The notes: generated by a model not told the origin, from the sequence alone. A stretch of 64,000 nt of DNA from Owenia fusiformis (GCA_903813345.2 CAIIXF020000006.1:34820436-34884435), one strand, 5' to 3'; shown: positions 36,164 to 48,292, numbered from the stretch's first letter. Translations and numbers: made by a program.

Positions 36164-39100
36164 CTATGACGTCATCAGTTTGATTAATTTTGAGACCACA
36201 AGGACATTGAGACTGTTGCCGAGGACTCTGTATTTTTGTATTGTACTAGTTTGCTTTGGGAAACCTGCAAGAAGAAAATGGCAAAATGTAAATACAGTTG
36301 TGCTGTAGTATTTTGTATTGTGTCAAAGAAGCATCAAAATGAATTAAGTTCATATTTTTATCCCTTTCTATATGTTACATGTATGTTCAGACACTACAGA
36401 TGAACATTATCACTGACAACTTCAATAACCTAAATGATGCCCACATCGACATCATAAATTAGAGCCTCAATCCCATCCTAAGTAAAAGCTACATCCTCAC
36501 TGACATCCCCCATGATGTCCTAAATAATAACTCACTGATAACTTGAACAAATGCTCAACAATCTTAAAAACTTACTGAATTCTTGTGGGAAAGAGAGTAG
36601 GTTTGCTATTTCTCTAGGAGTGAAGTAACGCAGCTTGAGTGTGTGAAGTATTGGCAGATCTTCTGGTGAAATGGGCTTCTTCAACTGAGAGAAAACAGTC
36701 GACATCTGAAACATGGAAGAATCATTTTTTCATTTATACATTTAGCTTAGAGTGATTCACAGACAAAACTTCAGCTTTCAAGTCATAGGTATCAATTGCT
36801 CAGTTATAAAATAATTATGCTGGGCACAATAATAGATCATTTGGCACATAAACAACCCCCACCCACGCCTAGACATTTACTTTGGAAAATGAAAAGAAGT
36901 CCCTATTTGTAGTCTGTTGTCAAACATACGTATTGTGGTTATCAAGATGGGCTTTTAATAACATGAATAAAACACCCACGCACAAGAGAAAAAGTGGCCT
37001 TATTTAGCAAAAACAGTGTACTAAAATGTAGACTTACATCTATTTGTGATTGTTGTATTTGAGAGCCAGCTCCCTCTATATGGTGGCCATATCTGGAATG
37101 CAACATTGAGGAGAATTAACACTATGAAATAAAACACAAGTTCCAAATCGGTCCCTTTCCCCTCTGACATTTATCATTCAGAGTCAATTGAGACACTGGT
37201 ATTTCAGAAAATGAAGGGGGGGGGACAATACAATGGCTTCATAAAGGCCTTTAAAATGAATGAAGGTAGGAATGAATGAATTCAAATCTGGCTGTACTAC
37301 AACTTGAGATCACACATGTTTTGGTTGGTTAGCCTGGTCTATCACCTAAATTGGTGCAAAAATGTGTAGAAAACAAGCCAGAAATTCCATAAACATTTTG
37401 TCAAGTTTGTAACCGAGCTGTCATATATATTAGCTCACATCTAAGTACTCTTCAAGGCTTGTATGTAGGACTAACTTCATTATATCACTACCGAACTATG
37501 TTCAGTTGGATAATTAACCCTACCTTTTCGTAAAACAGCATGACAGTTTTGAAGTTTTCTGCACAATGTCCATCACCCATGCCCTTTTCAGTTCCTTATC
37601 CTTAACTAAATAGTCTGTGAAATAATGTTCAGATTCATTCTCAAGGTATTTAGATATAGGCTCGCATAGATGTGTATACTTTTCATGTAGTTTAATTGCA
37701 CTTTTATCATGTTGAGACTCCTTTGTCGGAGTATGTTCATCATCTACTATTGTACTATGTTTATCATTGGTAGTAGCATGTTTTTCATCCACTTTTGTGA
37801 TATGTTCATTATCATTCATTTTATCTTCATCATTTGAGAGTTTAAGTCTTTTGGGAACACCATCATCTTCTGATTCAGTGTCAACAATATTGGCATCATC
37901 CGTGTGTTCAACTGTATGGCGAGGGACATCCCCATGTTGATGCATTATGGCTGATGATACTTCTCCCAGCTTTTCTGCATGTGCCTCTGGTAACTCATAC
38001 ATAATCTGAAATAAAAATTCACATTCTGCAGTCTGGGGACCGAATATTTTTCTGTTTGGAATATATCATGCAATGATATTCCCAGCATAAGAGCGACTGA
38101 ATCCTGTTGAAAATTATTAAAATTATAGGCCAACTACTGTAATCCCACTAATATTTGACGCTATTATATTTCGCATTTTGAAATTTCGCGGCTATCATAT
38201 TACGCTAATTTTTTCAATTTCGTGGCTATTAATAATCGCGAATTTGTCAGACAAGATCACTCTTTCAACTTTGATATCAGCCATGGTTGTTCCTTTGCCA
38301 ATGATTTTGGCTTCTTATTAAGCCATTTCATTTTCATTTTAATACAGTAATATTGATTTCTCTTCTAATTTTCCTTTTTCAAAACTCGAAATGTCACGTT
38401 TTTACCTATTATCACCCAGCACTGGACAAAAATATTGTCAACATTAATATCACTGGGAATTTCCTTGGAATTTTGGAAATATCAAATTTCGCGAATTAGA
38501 ACTGTAGGAATTTCACGGCTATTTCACGAATTTTCCAAAACTCGCAAAATATAGTAGCGCATGAAAATTATCGGGAGTCAGTATTTGAACTTGTAACAAA
38601 CATTAAAATTCACATGAGATTGTGGTCTTAGCTGATCATTAATAGTTATTTTCAATTTTCTTTACTTCATATAATGCTGTATACAAACTTAGAAGAATGT
38701 TCAGATGTAAGCATATTTATGAGGCAGCTAATTTACACGTTTAACAAAATCCTAATAGTTTTACTGGTTTATATGCAGGACTGTACAGAGTGGCTCAAAA
38801 ATTAAACATTTTTTTATGATCATATGCAAAGAATTCATTTCTCCACTAAATGCACCAAGGTCGTACAGGACAAACATGTGCAACACTGACACGTACGTGA
38901 TTCTGTACAGTGAAGTTCATTTGTAATGGGGGTTGCTTAGCAATCATGTAGTACCGCAACCTTGAGTTGGGCACCCCAAACTGGGTAGGGGTCAACAGGA
39001 ACTCCTGAAATGAAATTAATTCAATTTTTAGCATGTTCTTTTGCTATGATTTAGCTTTTTTCAGTGGTGAATTGTTAAAACTATAATGTACTTTATTACT

Positions 39101-41082
39101 TATTATTTGAGCTAAAATAACCAACAAAAAACAGTTCATGATATTTTTTTATTCATATTTAAACAATAAATTGAGAAAAGCATTAAACATTAGTTCTCTT
39201 ACCTGGAATGTGAAACTGCATTTAGTGAGTGTATCTACCAGTTGGTTCCTGGTGAGAGAAGTCTCAAAGCCTTTCACATTCTCAACTAGAATATACTGAA
39301 TACAGGGCAATCTGAAAGGAAATGCAATAGAAAGCCTTTCACATTCTCAACTAGAATATACTGAATACAGGGCAACCTGAAAGAAACGCAATATGGAATA
39401 GAATGCAATATAAATGGATACATGAATTATTAGAGATGAAATTGTCTTTAAATTGTAACAAATTTTTAACAATAATGACATTTGTAATATAATGTATATC
39501 TTCATGTACAATAAATAGCAGTCTTGTCCCTACTGTCTTGGTGAATTAAATAAATTTCATTATACATGTAATCACTGTTTTATTTTATGCACAATTTAAA
39601 TATCAGGGGCCAATAATACCCCAGTAGTATTGTTGCAAAATTAAGTAATATATTTTGATGATAATAAAAATCTTTAAACCTAAAAAAATGTACAGGCTTT
39701 GTATTTCATTCATTTATATTCAAAATGTGTTCACCTTTAGTGAAATCTGTATTTTATACTTAGTTCATGAAAAGACAGAAGGAAACCCAATATCATATTT
39801 TACTTCTACTTATTTGGCCCGACTTATTATGGCGGATGTGCTGTTTTGAACATTTGGACATGCAACATTACAATGTACTAATGGTACTATTTTACATGGC
39901 ACTAAAATTACTAGGGAATTTTGTGGCTACTTAATTTGAAGGATCAGCCAAATTAAAACATCCACCAAATTAAGTAAAAGTACAGTAATCATCAATATGA
40001 CTCAGTAAAAATACCTTGGAATTAGTGACAGTATGTGGAAAAAAGACTTTGTCCTTGGATCTTCCGAGTCCCTCTGTAGCCCTACCCTGGTGAAAGGTTG
40101 ACAAGGGGGGCTCATTAAGATCATGTTTGGATCCAAACTCTCAAGCTCTTTGACACTGAAGGACTGAAATGGTATAACATGTCATTAATAGGGGGTGGTA
40201 AAATTCAAGGTATGTCATAGCATTTTCACCAGAAATAAAAAATGAAGTTTGTAATGTGGTAACTTCCAACATATGTACAAATTTCAAGTTAATCTAATCA
40301 GTGGTTTTCCTGGAATAACGATGACAATATTTATCTAACCATCTAAAATGGCCAACTGAAAACGAACATGGTAACCAAAAAATTAATCATCTTGGCAATA
40401 TGTACAATGAGAAAATTTGATAGATGGTCTTCTTTCATTCCTAAAATGACTGCCAGAAGCCAACATGGTTTCACTAATAATTAATCAAATGTAGTATTCA
40501 TACCCTCAAAGTCTTACCTCCACTATCGTGACATTGGACATCACATCATAAAACAGATTTGTTTGTGGCTCAAAATTTTCTCATTATCTTGACCTTATCC
40601 AAAGATCGTTATGTACGCATATGAAGAAATATTTTATTAGAGAACAGTACATGTGCATATAACACTGATTCACCTCAATACAACGCTGCAGCAGTTTTGT
40701 CTGTGGGAAGTTGTGAGTGTACACTTGGTTGGCTGTTGTGTTGATGTCAGCTGCACCCACCACTGTGAAATCACAACCACTCTCTGAAACCAGGAACAGT
40801 CTTTATATTTATCATAGGAGTCAGGACAAATGTTCCTCTTTTTGTAGGGAGGAGAAAACAAGATCATGAAAATCAAAATGCACCAAAATATTACCGGAAG
40901 TTGAACAAATATGATGATTCTGTGTGTATTCCACAATGAATCTCTTCAAATTTCAAGCTATATATTCTTGGATGTTTGTTACAAATAAAAAACATATACT
41001 TACCTTTGGCAGCATAATGCATACCGCCTATTCCACTATAAAACTCCAGAATTCGAAATTTTGATTTCATGGGGGCTGCCAT
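36164..41082 (-). CDS. TRDMT1: DNMT2/TRDMT1 tRNA (cytosine-5)-methyltransferase, nine exons, complete
   Basis: Exons on minus: 41082-41004, 40783-40674, 40163-40015, 39311-39203, 39004-38897, 38005-37524, 37092-37038, 36705-36576, 36264-36164. All junctions are GT..AG and keep frame; the total of 1,323 nt encodes 440 residues. DNMT2 methylates C38 of tRNA-Asp and other tRNAs. Family motifs are all present: SAM-binding FYSGIGGMHYA, PPCQPFTR with catalytic Cys84, ENVKGFE (about 123-129), PNSRLRYY, the DNMT2-specific CFT element (CCFTKRYGHHIEGAGS, from about 341), LKLRYFTPREIANLL and GNSLNV near the C-terminus. At 440 residues it is longer than human TRDMT1 (391); the excess lies in exon 6, an acidic, His/Asp/Lys-rich stretch in the target-recognition region. 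It starts about 200 bp from a divergent zinc-finger gene. The exon 4 acceptor is tandemly duplicated. Confidence 0.95.
38135..38583. mobile_element. MITE with TA-flanked imperfect inverted ends, in DNMT2 intron 5
   Basis: Left end TACTGTAATCCCACTAATAT and right end (reverse) TACTGACTCCCGATAATTTT are imperfect inverts. Internal blocks such as TTTCGCGGCTA and TAGCCGTGAAA also pair. It lies between exons 5 and 6. The TA flanks suggest a Tc1/mariner-type target, but the ends are diverged. Confidence 0.7.
39266..39393 (-). repeat. Tandem duplication of the DNMT2 exon 4 acceptor and first codons
   Basis: Two copies of about 63 bp (39266-39329 and 39331-39393; period 65) with a 45-base identical core covering the first ~43 bases of exon 4 plus its acceptor. 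The exon as called starts at 39311; the upstream copy offers a second acceptor with exon start at 39376. Confidence 0.85.
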
Positions 41083-41284
41083 TTTGAATCAGTAACAAGC
41101 CATCAGCAGACAAACTATTTCAGATATTATATCTTTTAAAACATACAAAATATCATTAAAATACCAAATTTATCATTTAAAATATTTTTTGTAGTTTATG
41201 CTACTAGAATTGATATTCATTTTGATTATATTATATTTTAAAAGTAGTAAATAATAACTATATTGATATATTTGTAGTCTCGTC
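41083..41284. promoter_or_regulatory. Putative bidirectional promoter between DNMT2 and the zinc-finger gene
   Basis: Only 202 bases separate the DNMT2 ATG (minus, 41082) from the ATG of the first leader exon of the plus-strand zinc-finger transcript (41285). The stretch is strongly AT-rich with no clear TATA placement or CpG cluster. Head-to-head spacing this short implies shared promoter elements; this is inference from layout. Confidence 0.5.
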
Positions 41285-44200
41285 ATGGATATCCTGAGGC
41301 AAAAAGAAAACAAGATTTTATTGATGCGGCTGTACAAAAGAAAAACTGTAAGTATTCGTTTGCGAATGTATTTTTATTAAATGTGTGTTATTTCAGTAAT
41401 TTTAGATTTCATTCTACCAGAGTAAAAGTTGAAATGTATGTCGTATCTTTGTAAAAATTAATTTCTAGACAATCAAACTTCAACCAATTTCAAATTTTCT
41501 GGTTCATTTTGATTTTATGCAGTGTTCACTGTACTGTATACTGTGAATCAAACAACATCAAAACCATAAATCAATCAAGTTGAAGACAATTATATGCAAA
41601 TTTTGTATCAGTCAAATGATTGTCCCAAGGGGTGGGATTTTGACAGTACAAACCATGGCTGAAATTACATTGGCACGTACAATTGGAAATGTCCTAACTT
41701 ACGATTTGGTCAATTTAGTCGCAAGCTACTTTTCGTCAAAAAGTACACAATCGTTTTCAGGGAATTGTAAGTTAGGCCTACTGTAACCATGAAAGTTGCT
41801 ACAACAGCTCTTCTGTGGTGCGTTTTAAGTCATTCACTTCTAAAACATACCTGAAACCTGATACATGTACATTGTACATGTACATCCTATCTGTAGTCCT
41901 GGTGTCTTACATATCAGGCTTTACTAACTTTGATGGGATCCTAATGATGTTTCTATACCAACCTGCCAGAATTTAATATGTTCCTACACCAACCAATTTG
42001 TATTATATATATGTAGTTTGGAATAACATATTGTTACACCCAAAGCTCTACCAAATGTCAAGGAGGATTGGCAGCCATTATTCAAACCCGTACTTAGTTG
42101 CCCATCGTGGAACAATTTAGTAAAAATATTTCCTGATAATTCTCTTTGGACCAATTATTTCGTTCGAAGATGTACATGATTAATATTATGGTAATATTCA
42201 AGTTTCATTGGCATGCAGTTCTTGTCTTCACAATATAGTAATATTGTTAGCCTACCAAATTGGTCCACACTGGGCAATGGATTATCGAGTTAATAACGGC
42301 TTCCTCCTTGACCAAATATTCAAATAAAGGCCTAATGCCATTCCATGCCAAATGTCCAAATATGGATCTATTGCCATACTGTACCAAATATGTTTAAATA
42401 TGGAAACAGTTGTCCAAATATGGCATCAATTCAAAACCAAATGTCTACAATTCCATACCAAATATGTTTAGACATAGAACCAATGGCAAACCAAATATGT
42501 TTAAATATGGACTCAATGCCATACCAAATATGTTTAAATATGGACTCAATGCCAAACCAAATATGTTGATATCGAACCAATGAACAAATTGGTATAATGG
42601 TTACTATCTTTAAATTGTTACTTGAGATTCTCTCCCTCGTGCCCCTCTTAAGATCTGTAAATGAAATGTTTTGTTAAAAAGTGGCTAAAATTACAGACAG
42701 TGCCAGATCATTGAAGAAAATTATACCTAGTTTAATTATAAGGTGATGAATTTACACAGAAAGGTGTTTCTTGTTTTTCAAATAGCCAAGTGATCTCCAA
42801 AGGAATTTTCGCAACATGAAGCCAAAACCTAATTTTGTCTGTTTTTGTAGACAAAATTATGTTTCAAAAGTTCACCCTTTTGGTAGGGTGCAAACAGATT
42901 TTCAACAAGATGTCATTTAATTTTCCAATTTTCAAAGAGGTGCAGCTGAGTTCTCCTTTGTTCTCGCTTTAGGCTAACATTTCAGTAATTTCTACAATAA
43001 TTCACATTTTATGAGCACAAATATAATGGAAATACAATTTGAATTAGATGATGCTTACATGAGACCAAGGAATCACAATCAGGCTTTATTTTGCTTAAAA
43101 CTTAAAAATCTTAATCATATTGTCTGCATATACTTTAATAAGATTAGACTATTGATTACACCGTAGATTATAATTGCAATTTCCAAGTATTGATTGAGCC
43201 AATAATTTTGCACATAGAAAATCTAATGCTATAAATACACCTTTAATTACATTCAAAAGACATATAATTAAGATAACATTACAAATTTTAAGTTATAATA
43301 TTGGTTGAACACAAATTGCATATAGAAAATCAAAGTAGTTTATCATGGTTATAATAATGTACGTTGTGCATGTATACGAACACATCTGCAAAGGTCATAC
43401 CATAGCTTTTAGCTATATTGTATAGGTTCTGACAATATACCCATTGCTTGGGGCCTATTCTATGCTATCTATCATTTTTTCATGCTATAAACCCCTAGCT
43501 TCGGGCAAAAGTCAGCCGTATACCTGGTGTTAATTAGAAATGAATCTGTTGTTTTGGCTTCAGGGCACTGTCAATATGTCATGAGTGATGGGAAGCTATG
43601 ATTTACCTGAGTACAAGCCCTCTGGTCAAAACCCCTGCATAATGGATTGTAAAACACAAAGGGATGGCTCATATGAATTTATACTTTTATTTTATAAATT
43701 AATTTGTATTCTAATATAGCATCATAGCAATAGACAGTTCATTAATAATTTTATTGACACAGGAATTAAAAATCAGAATAAAACCAGATGTTATAAATAT
43801 CTTCATATAAATAAATGTTTAATAATAATACCTGCTATAATGATAAAATTTTCCTTTTTTAAAGTTAAATGACCCGTCCCATTTATGTCATATATTTGCC
43901 CCAGGCTTGAGCACATTTACCAGTTTACATTTACTTCAACTTCAACTGGGGAGTAAACCAGACAACCGACATACTTGTGAGTTAAAAGATAGGATTGAAT
44001 GCTTCTTTTCAGCGTAAAGATTTAATTCGTAAATTATAGGAATTATTCAGGAATAATCGTAGGTAGTTCAGAACAATAATAAATTTACACTGTATTATTT
44101 TACAAATGTAATTGAGTATTCATTTACCATCATTGATACATAGTTGACTTGTTGTATACATATTGCTGTTTTTTGTATTTCTGTTTGTAACACACATCAG

Positions 44201-44304
44201 ATCTTACCATGATTTTAATAGTGCATGTATTTTATTTTCAGTTACAAAACAGATTGGAACATTTGAAAAGTGTCCAAGAACAGTCACCTAGAATAGTCAT
44301 CTAA
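41285..44304 (+). CDS. 41-codon split ORF in the leader of the zinc-finger gene
   Basis: Exon segment 41285-41347 (21 codons, MDILRQKENKILLMRL..) ends at donor AAACT|gtaagt and joins in phase to 44242-44304, after acceptor tttattttcag, ending ..QEQSPRIVI and a stop. The peptide would be basic, Leu-rich and probably helical, with no signal peptide. It matches no family I recognise. It lies upstream of the zinc-finger coding start, so it could be a regulatory upstream ORF, a genuine micropeptide, or meaningless leader sequence. Confidence 0.35.
41348..44241 (+). other. Leader intron 1 of the zinc-finger gene
   Basis: Intron from gtaagt at 41348 to the acceptor at 44241. No exon was recognised in it. 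It holds a palindromic ATGTACATTGTACATGTACA cluster at about 41867 and a ~34-bp tandem repeat at 42345-42585. Confidence 0.4.
42345..42585. repeat. Tandem repeat, unit about 34 bp
   Basis: Seven or so units of a sequence like CCAAATATGTTTAAATATGG / ACTCAATGCCATA; the last copies are nearly identical and the earlier ones diverged. The apparent open frame across it is repeat-driven. Confidence 0.8.
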
Positions 44305-44502
44305 AATAGTCATCTAGAATTGTCTCCCAAGAACTGAAGAAGAGGCGCTTTGATTAGTCATCTAGAATAGTCTCTTAGTGCAGGCATCGCCAGCTTATTG
44401 ATCTCAACACCTTAGGGATTTATTTCATGGTAGATTGACTTCAACATCTGCAGTGAATTGACTTCAACTTTGCAGAAATTGACTTCATTTTCAAATCCAA
44501 AG
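44242..44502 (+). other. Second leader exon of the zinc-finger gene
   Basis: Acceptor at 44240-44241 and donor AATCCAAAG|gtgagg at 44502. An in-frame TGA upstream of the junction means it adds no residues to the zinc-finger protein. It contains two short internal repeats, AATAGTCATCTAG (44293-44375) and ATTGACTTCAAC (44437-44490). Confidence 0.55.
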
Positions 44503-45412
44503 GTGAGGACAGTTTATGATAAATACCATTTAGTCAAAAATAAACATTTAGTCAAATAAACATATACTGACCATCAGATTCTAAATATACCAAGGCAAAT
44601 GAGAATGAGCTTATATATTTCAAATGTTGCTTCATACTGGATAAAATTGTTTATTTCAAGTTTATATAAGGCAATATTTGAAAAGCAAAAGTAATTCAAA
44701 TTAAATGATTGATCTAATAATCACCAATACTTGTAAATTACCTCATTGCAAATAATAGACCAAAGTATTGAATAATTGTGAAAATTGATTAACTCTCCTT
44801 ATATCAGAAATAAGCATGAAATTTCTTCAGTAGACAAAGCTTGGAGTTTTAAAAATAATTATTTTAATTGTTATCAAATGATGTAAAATTGAAGTGATTG
44901 AAACTATTGATAAACATTTGATTGGGAAGATTCCTCACAATACATTTTCAGATTACATTTTTAAAAGCTTTCCTTATGTAGTGAAATATATTACATTATA
45001 ATATAATATAAAGAAAATATATAAAGTTACGTTTAGAAAAATGAAAAATAAGCCAGCGTCATTTAAACTGATTTTTGTGACATCTATATTTCAAAGAAAA
45101 AAATTAGTGTTACATTTTAGTAAATGTGAGTTGAAAGACAAAAAAATTCAAATTGTATTTCTACAATGTGCTTTGAAATGCAAATCTTACCTGACAATAT
45201 TAACATGTCATTATTTTCATGCTAACTAATTATTGAATACAGTATATGCATATTTCAGCTATAAGCCCTTTAGTGGCAGATTGATGGGAATAGCCTTGTA
45301 TTTGAATCATAATTTGAATATTTTGATATTGTTCATACCTTATAGCCTTACTCTGTATTGAATTATAAACACACATGTCATTTGTGTGTTTGACATAAGA
45401 TGTATGTATAAT

Positions 45413-45588
45413 TACAGGGTGTGTCAAAAAGGTCATTTATTCTGATTATGGATGGATTCAGCATGTCATTAATTTGTAATATGTCTTCAGAAACAGTGAC
45501 ATTTTTCTAAAAAATATCTGTTGAAGTATTCACATTTAAAAAGGTAGTATACAATCAAAATTGATAACATTTTTTGGCCCACCCTGTA
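45413..45588. mobile_element. Mariner-type MITE
   Basis: TA-flanked ends CAGGGTGTGTCAAAAA and TTTTTTGGCCCACCCTG are inverted. The element is about 170 bp, sits in the leader intron just before the zinc-finger coding exon, and has no coding region. Confidence 0.75.
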
Positions 45589-45704
45589 TATTGGATTTTT
45601 GCAGTTACTTTATACTCATTTTCATGCATTATACATGAATGATAATTTTTACCTTCAGGTTCTGTTGCTACTTAACATGCTCTGATCCTACAAAGAGATT
45701 CAAG

Positions 45705-48143
45705 ATGAAGATGAAAACGAATACAAAGTCTCGGAGTGATGGTGCGGCTCCTGATAGTGACACTGAAATGGAGTTTGATGATATTAATGAGCCTGATAGC
45801 CCAAATGGTGACTCCAATGATAAAAACATAGCAAACAATACATTACATATTGATAATGCAAATGTTGATGATGATATGATTGATGATGTCGCTGATGATG
45901 TTGACCCAGATGCTAATATTGAACCTGGTGGTGAGAAGGATCGACAAGGAGAAAATGATTCAGAAGAGATGGACCCTGAACTACACAGGCATCCTTCAGG
46001 GAAGGGATTCATCTGTCCTGTATGTAATGCCCTTCAGGTGAACCAACAGTCATGGCTAGATCATGTCAGTGTCCACTTAGGGACGAAGAACCATCTCTGT
46101 AAGGGATGCAACAGGAGGTTTTGGTACCAGGAGTCCCTAAATAGGCACTTATTAGACTGTTCCCAGAATTCTGAGTGCCAATTCTGCGACAAAATCTTCA
46201 AAACTCGCAACGAGTTAAACATTCACCACAAACTGGTTCACTTTCATGAAATGATGTTTTCATGCAGTGAATGCGATAAAGTGTTTAACAGTCGGGCTCT
46301 GATGCTACGTCACATGTCAACCCACAGTGGTGTGAGACCATATGCCTGCACGCTATGTGATAAACGATTTACAAGACAGGAGCATGTGAGACGTCACTTC
46401 CAGCTACATATCTCACCAACAAAGAAGAACCATATTTGCCCTTTATGTAACAAAGGCTTCACACGTAGCGACTCATTGGCCATTCATTTAAAGAAATGCT
46501 CTAGTCAAAAGATTGAAGGACCTGCCGAGAGAGATCTTCGCCTCCCTGCAGATCAGACATACCTCGAGATGCAGGAATACAGACGTCGGCTCTATGGAGA
46601 ACAAAATGAAGAACTTAAAACATTTGGAGATCTGGCAAATGAACAATTAGGTAGTAATATTCCCGAATCACATGAAAACAGTCCTGAAAGGTCTACCCTT
46701 GTTGAAAAACACCCTCCATCACAACCAGACCCATCTAGTGGTGAACCACCTGGTGCTGCCCTAGTCAGAGTAAAGCAGGAGCCCTTCGATGACATTCTCA
46801 ACCCAATACATGTCTCTACTGAAGAACCAATAAAAGAACCCCCTCAGCCTAGGCAAGGATCAGAGGACTCTATTGACAAATACAGGAATACTGATAACTA
46901 TGTATATTACCCTGAAACTGAGGTATACCCCAATGATGATTACGTAATGGACTACCCAGGCAGCAGAAATGGCTTTGGTGTCAAACGCCAGTACAGCCAG
47001 ATGGAGGACCCAGGAGGTGATTCATCTGAAAAACCCTTATATGAAGCTCTTTTTGAGGAACTTGGAAACAATGCCAGAATCAAGAAAAAGAAAAATCGTA
47101 AATCTCGACCTCTCCGTGTTTTTCAGAATGGTGACGATGAATATGACGTGGACAGTAAGCCATATATGGAGACTGTTAACGCAGCTTGGTTGAATTACGC
47201 ATCACATAAAACTGACTCTGTCACCCCTTCCCCCAGAAATTCAACTAGCCCTAGACAAAGTCCATTAATCAGCCCTGATGCATCCCGGTCTATGGTGCTT
47301 CCCACTGCCGTGCAATCTCAACCCAAGTCACTCCCTAGTCCTGGGGGTAGCCACTCCTCTACATCTCCTAGATCTGAACCCCTAGCTCCACCCACAGAAT
47401 CTCCTAGGTCTCAACCCCTACATACATCCAGTTCTAACACCACCCCTCCTGCTGTGACAAAAGTAGATGACCCAAAGTCAATGTTAAGATCCCTATTAGG
47501 TAAGAAGCAGTCTAACGATTCAAACACAAACAATGATACGAACAAGGATGATGAGAAAACGAGCCCCAAACCGGGTGATTCATGTGACATAGACACACAA
47601 GATAGGATCAACAGAGCAAAGAGCTTGGCCCAGTTACATTCCATGAAGATGGCCCAGTCACAAATTAAGGACAATAACAGTACATGTGACAACCCTCGCA
47701 CACCTTCACCAAGGATGGTGTCATTATTGACTGGCAGTGTAATTAACAGAGACAAATTACCACTTGCTCCAACGCCTAGGCTTAACACAGCAAAAACAAA
47801 TGGTGTCGGTAGTTATGGAGACAGCTTATATAGAGCAGATGTTTCTAGAATACGCGCTGAACATCAGAATGGCGACTTGATAATGAACACTAAACCGCAA
47901 AAGCCAGCGTATAAACATTACGAAAATGGAGTGATTGAAACATCACTTGATCGATTATCCAAATCAAAGGAACTGTTTGGGTGTAAATTTTGTCAGATGT
48001 GGTTTGAGGATTGTGCTCTCTCATTGGCCCATTCTGCGTTGCATAGTAAGCATGACCCCTGGCAATGCACAATGTGTGGCAAGATTTGTAAGGATAAATA
48101 TGACTTTATGTGCCATCATGTTTACTCAAATAATCCTCCATAA
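45705..48143 (+). CDS. C2H2 zinc-finger transcription factor, Ikaros/Hunchback-like C-terminal finger pair
   Basis: A single coding exon of 812 codons. The exon begins after acceptor accttcag (45658); ATG 45705 is the first Met after an in-frame stop in the leader, so earlier ATGs are intronic. Residues 1-100 are acidic (DDD/DDV repeats). Six fingers follow at about 104-124, 132-152, 158-179, 187-207, 215-235 and 245-265; two end in Cys in place of the final His. The middle is disordered, Ser/Pro-rich, with a SUMO-type motif VKQE (356-359) and a basic nuclear signal KKKKNRKSR (about 460-468). The C-terminus (758-812) has two more fingers, FGCKFCQMWF..HSALH and WQCTMCGKICKDKYDFMCHH, separated by SKHDP. 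That paired layout resembles the C-terminal dimerisation fingers of Ikaros and Hunchback. Nuclear DNA-binding regulator; targets unknown. A generic multi-finger factor is the alternative. Confidence 0.88.
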   Translation: MKMKTNTKSRSDGAAPDSDTEMEFDDINEPDSPNGDSNDKNIANNTLHIDNANVDDDMIDDVADDVDPDANIEPGGEKDRQGENDSEEMDPELHRHPSGKGFICPVCNALQVNQQSWLDHVSVHLGTKNHLCKGCNRRFWYQESLNRHLLDCSQNSECQFCDKIFKTRNELNIHHKLVHFHEMMFSCSECDKVFNSRALMLRHMSTHSGVRPYACTLCDKRFTRQEHVRRHFQLHISPTKKNHICPLCNKGFTRSDSLAIHLKKCSSQKIEGPAERDLRLPADQTYLEMQEYRRRLYGEQNEELKTFGDLANEQLGSNIPESHENSPERSTLVEKHPPSQPDPSSGEPPGAALVRVKQEPFDDILNPIHVSTEEPIKEPPQPRQGSEDSIDKYRNTDNYVYYPETEVYPNDDYVMDYPGSRNGFGVKRQYSQMEDPGGDSSEKPLYEALFEELGNNARIKKKKNRKSRPLRVFQNGDDEYDVDSKPYMETVNAAWLNYASHKTDSVTPSPRNSTSPRQSPLISPDASRSMVLPTAVQSQPKSLPSPGGSHSSTSPRSEPLAPPTESPRSQPLHTSSSNTTPPAVTKVDDPKSMLRSLLGKKQSNDSNTNNDTNKDDEKTSPKPGDSCDIDTQDRINRAKSLAQLHSMKMAQSQIKDNNSTCDNPRTPSPRMVSLLTGSVINRDKLPLAPTPRLNTAKTNGVGSYGDSLYRADVSRIRAEHQNGDLIMNTKPQKPAYKHYENGVIETSLDRLSKSKELFGCKFCQMWFEDCALSLAHSALHSKHDPWQCTMCGKICKDKYDFMCHHVYSNNPP

Positions 48144-48292
48144 TGGGATGGGGGGGGCATGAATTATGAGTATTGTACAAAATTAAATATTGATCACATT
48201 CCTTAGGTGCTCCTAGAGAAACCATAGTTTCAAACTGGTGTAATGTATAATAGTAAGGGTAAGAGTTATTGAGTAAAATATTTTCATGGCAC

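Noticed and set aside
40524-40590. Minus-strand exon-like stretch (..TNLFYDVMSNVTIVE before gtaaga) between DNMT2 exons 2 and 3
   Set aside because: Exons 2 and 3 join in frame without it and the protein has no matching segment in the family.
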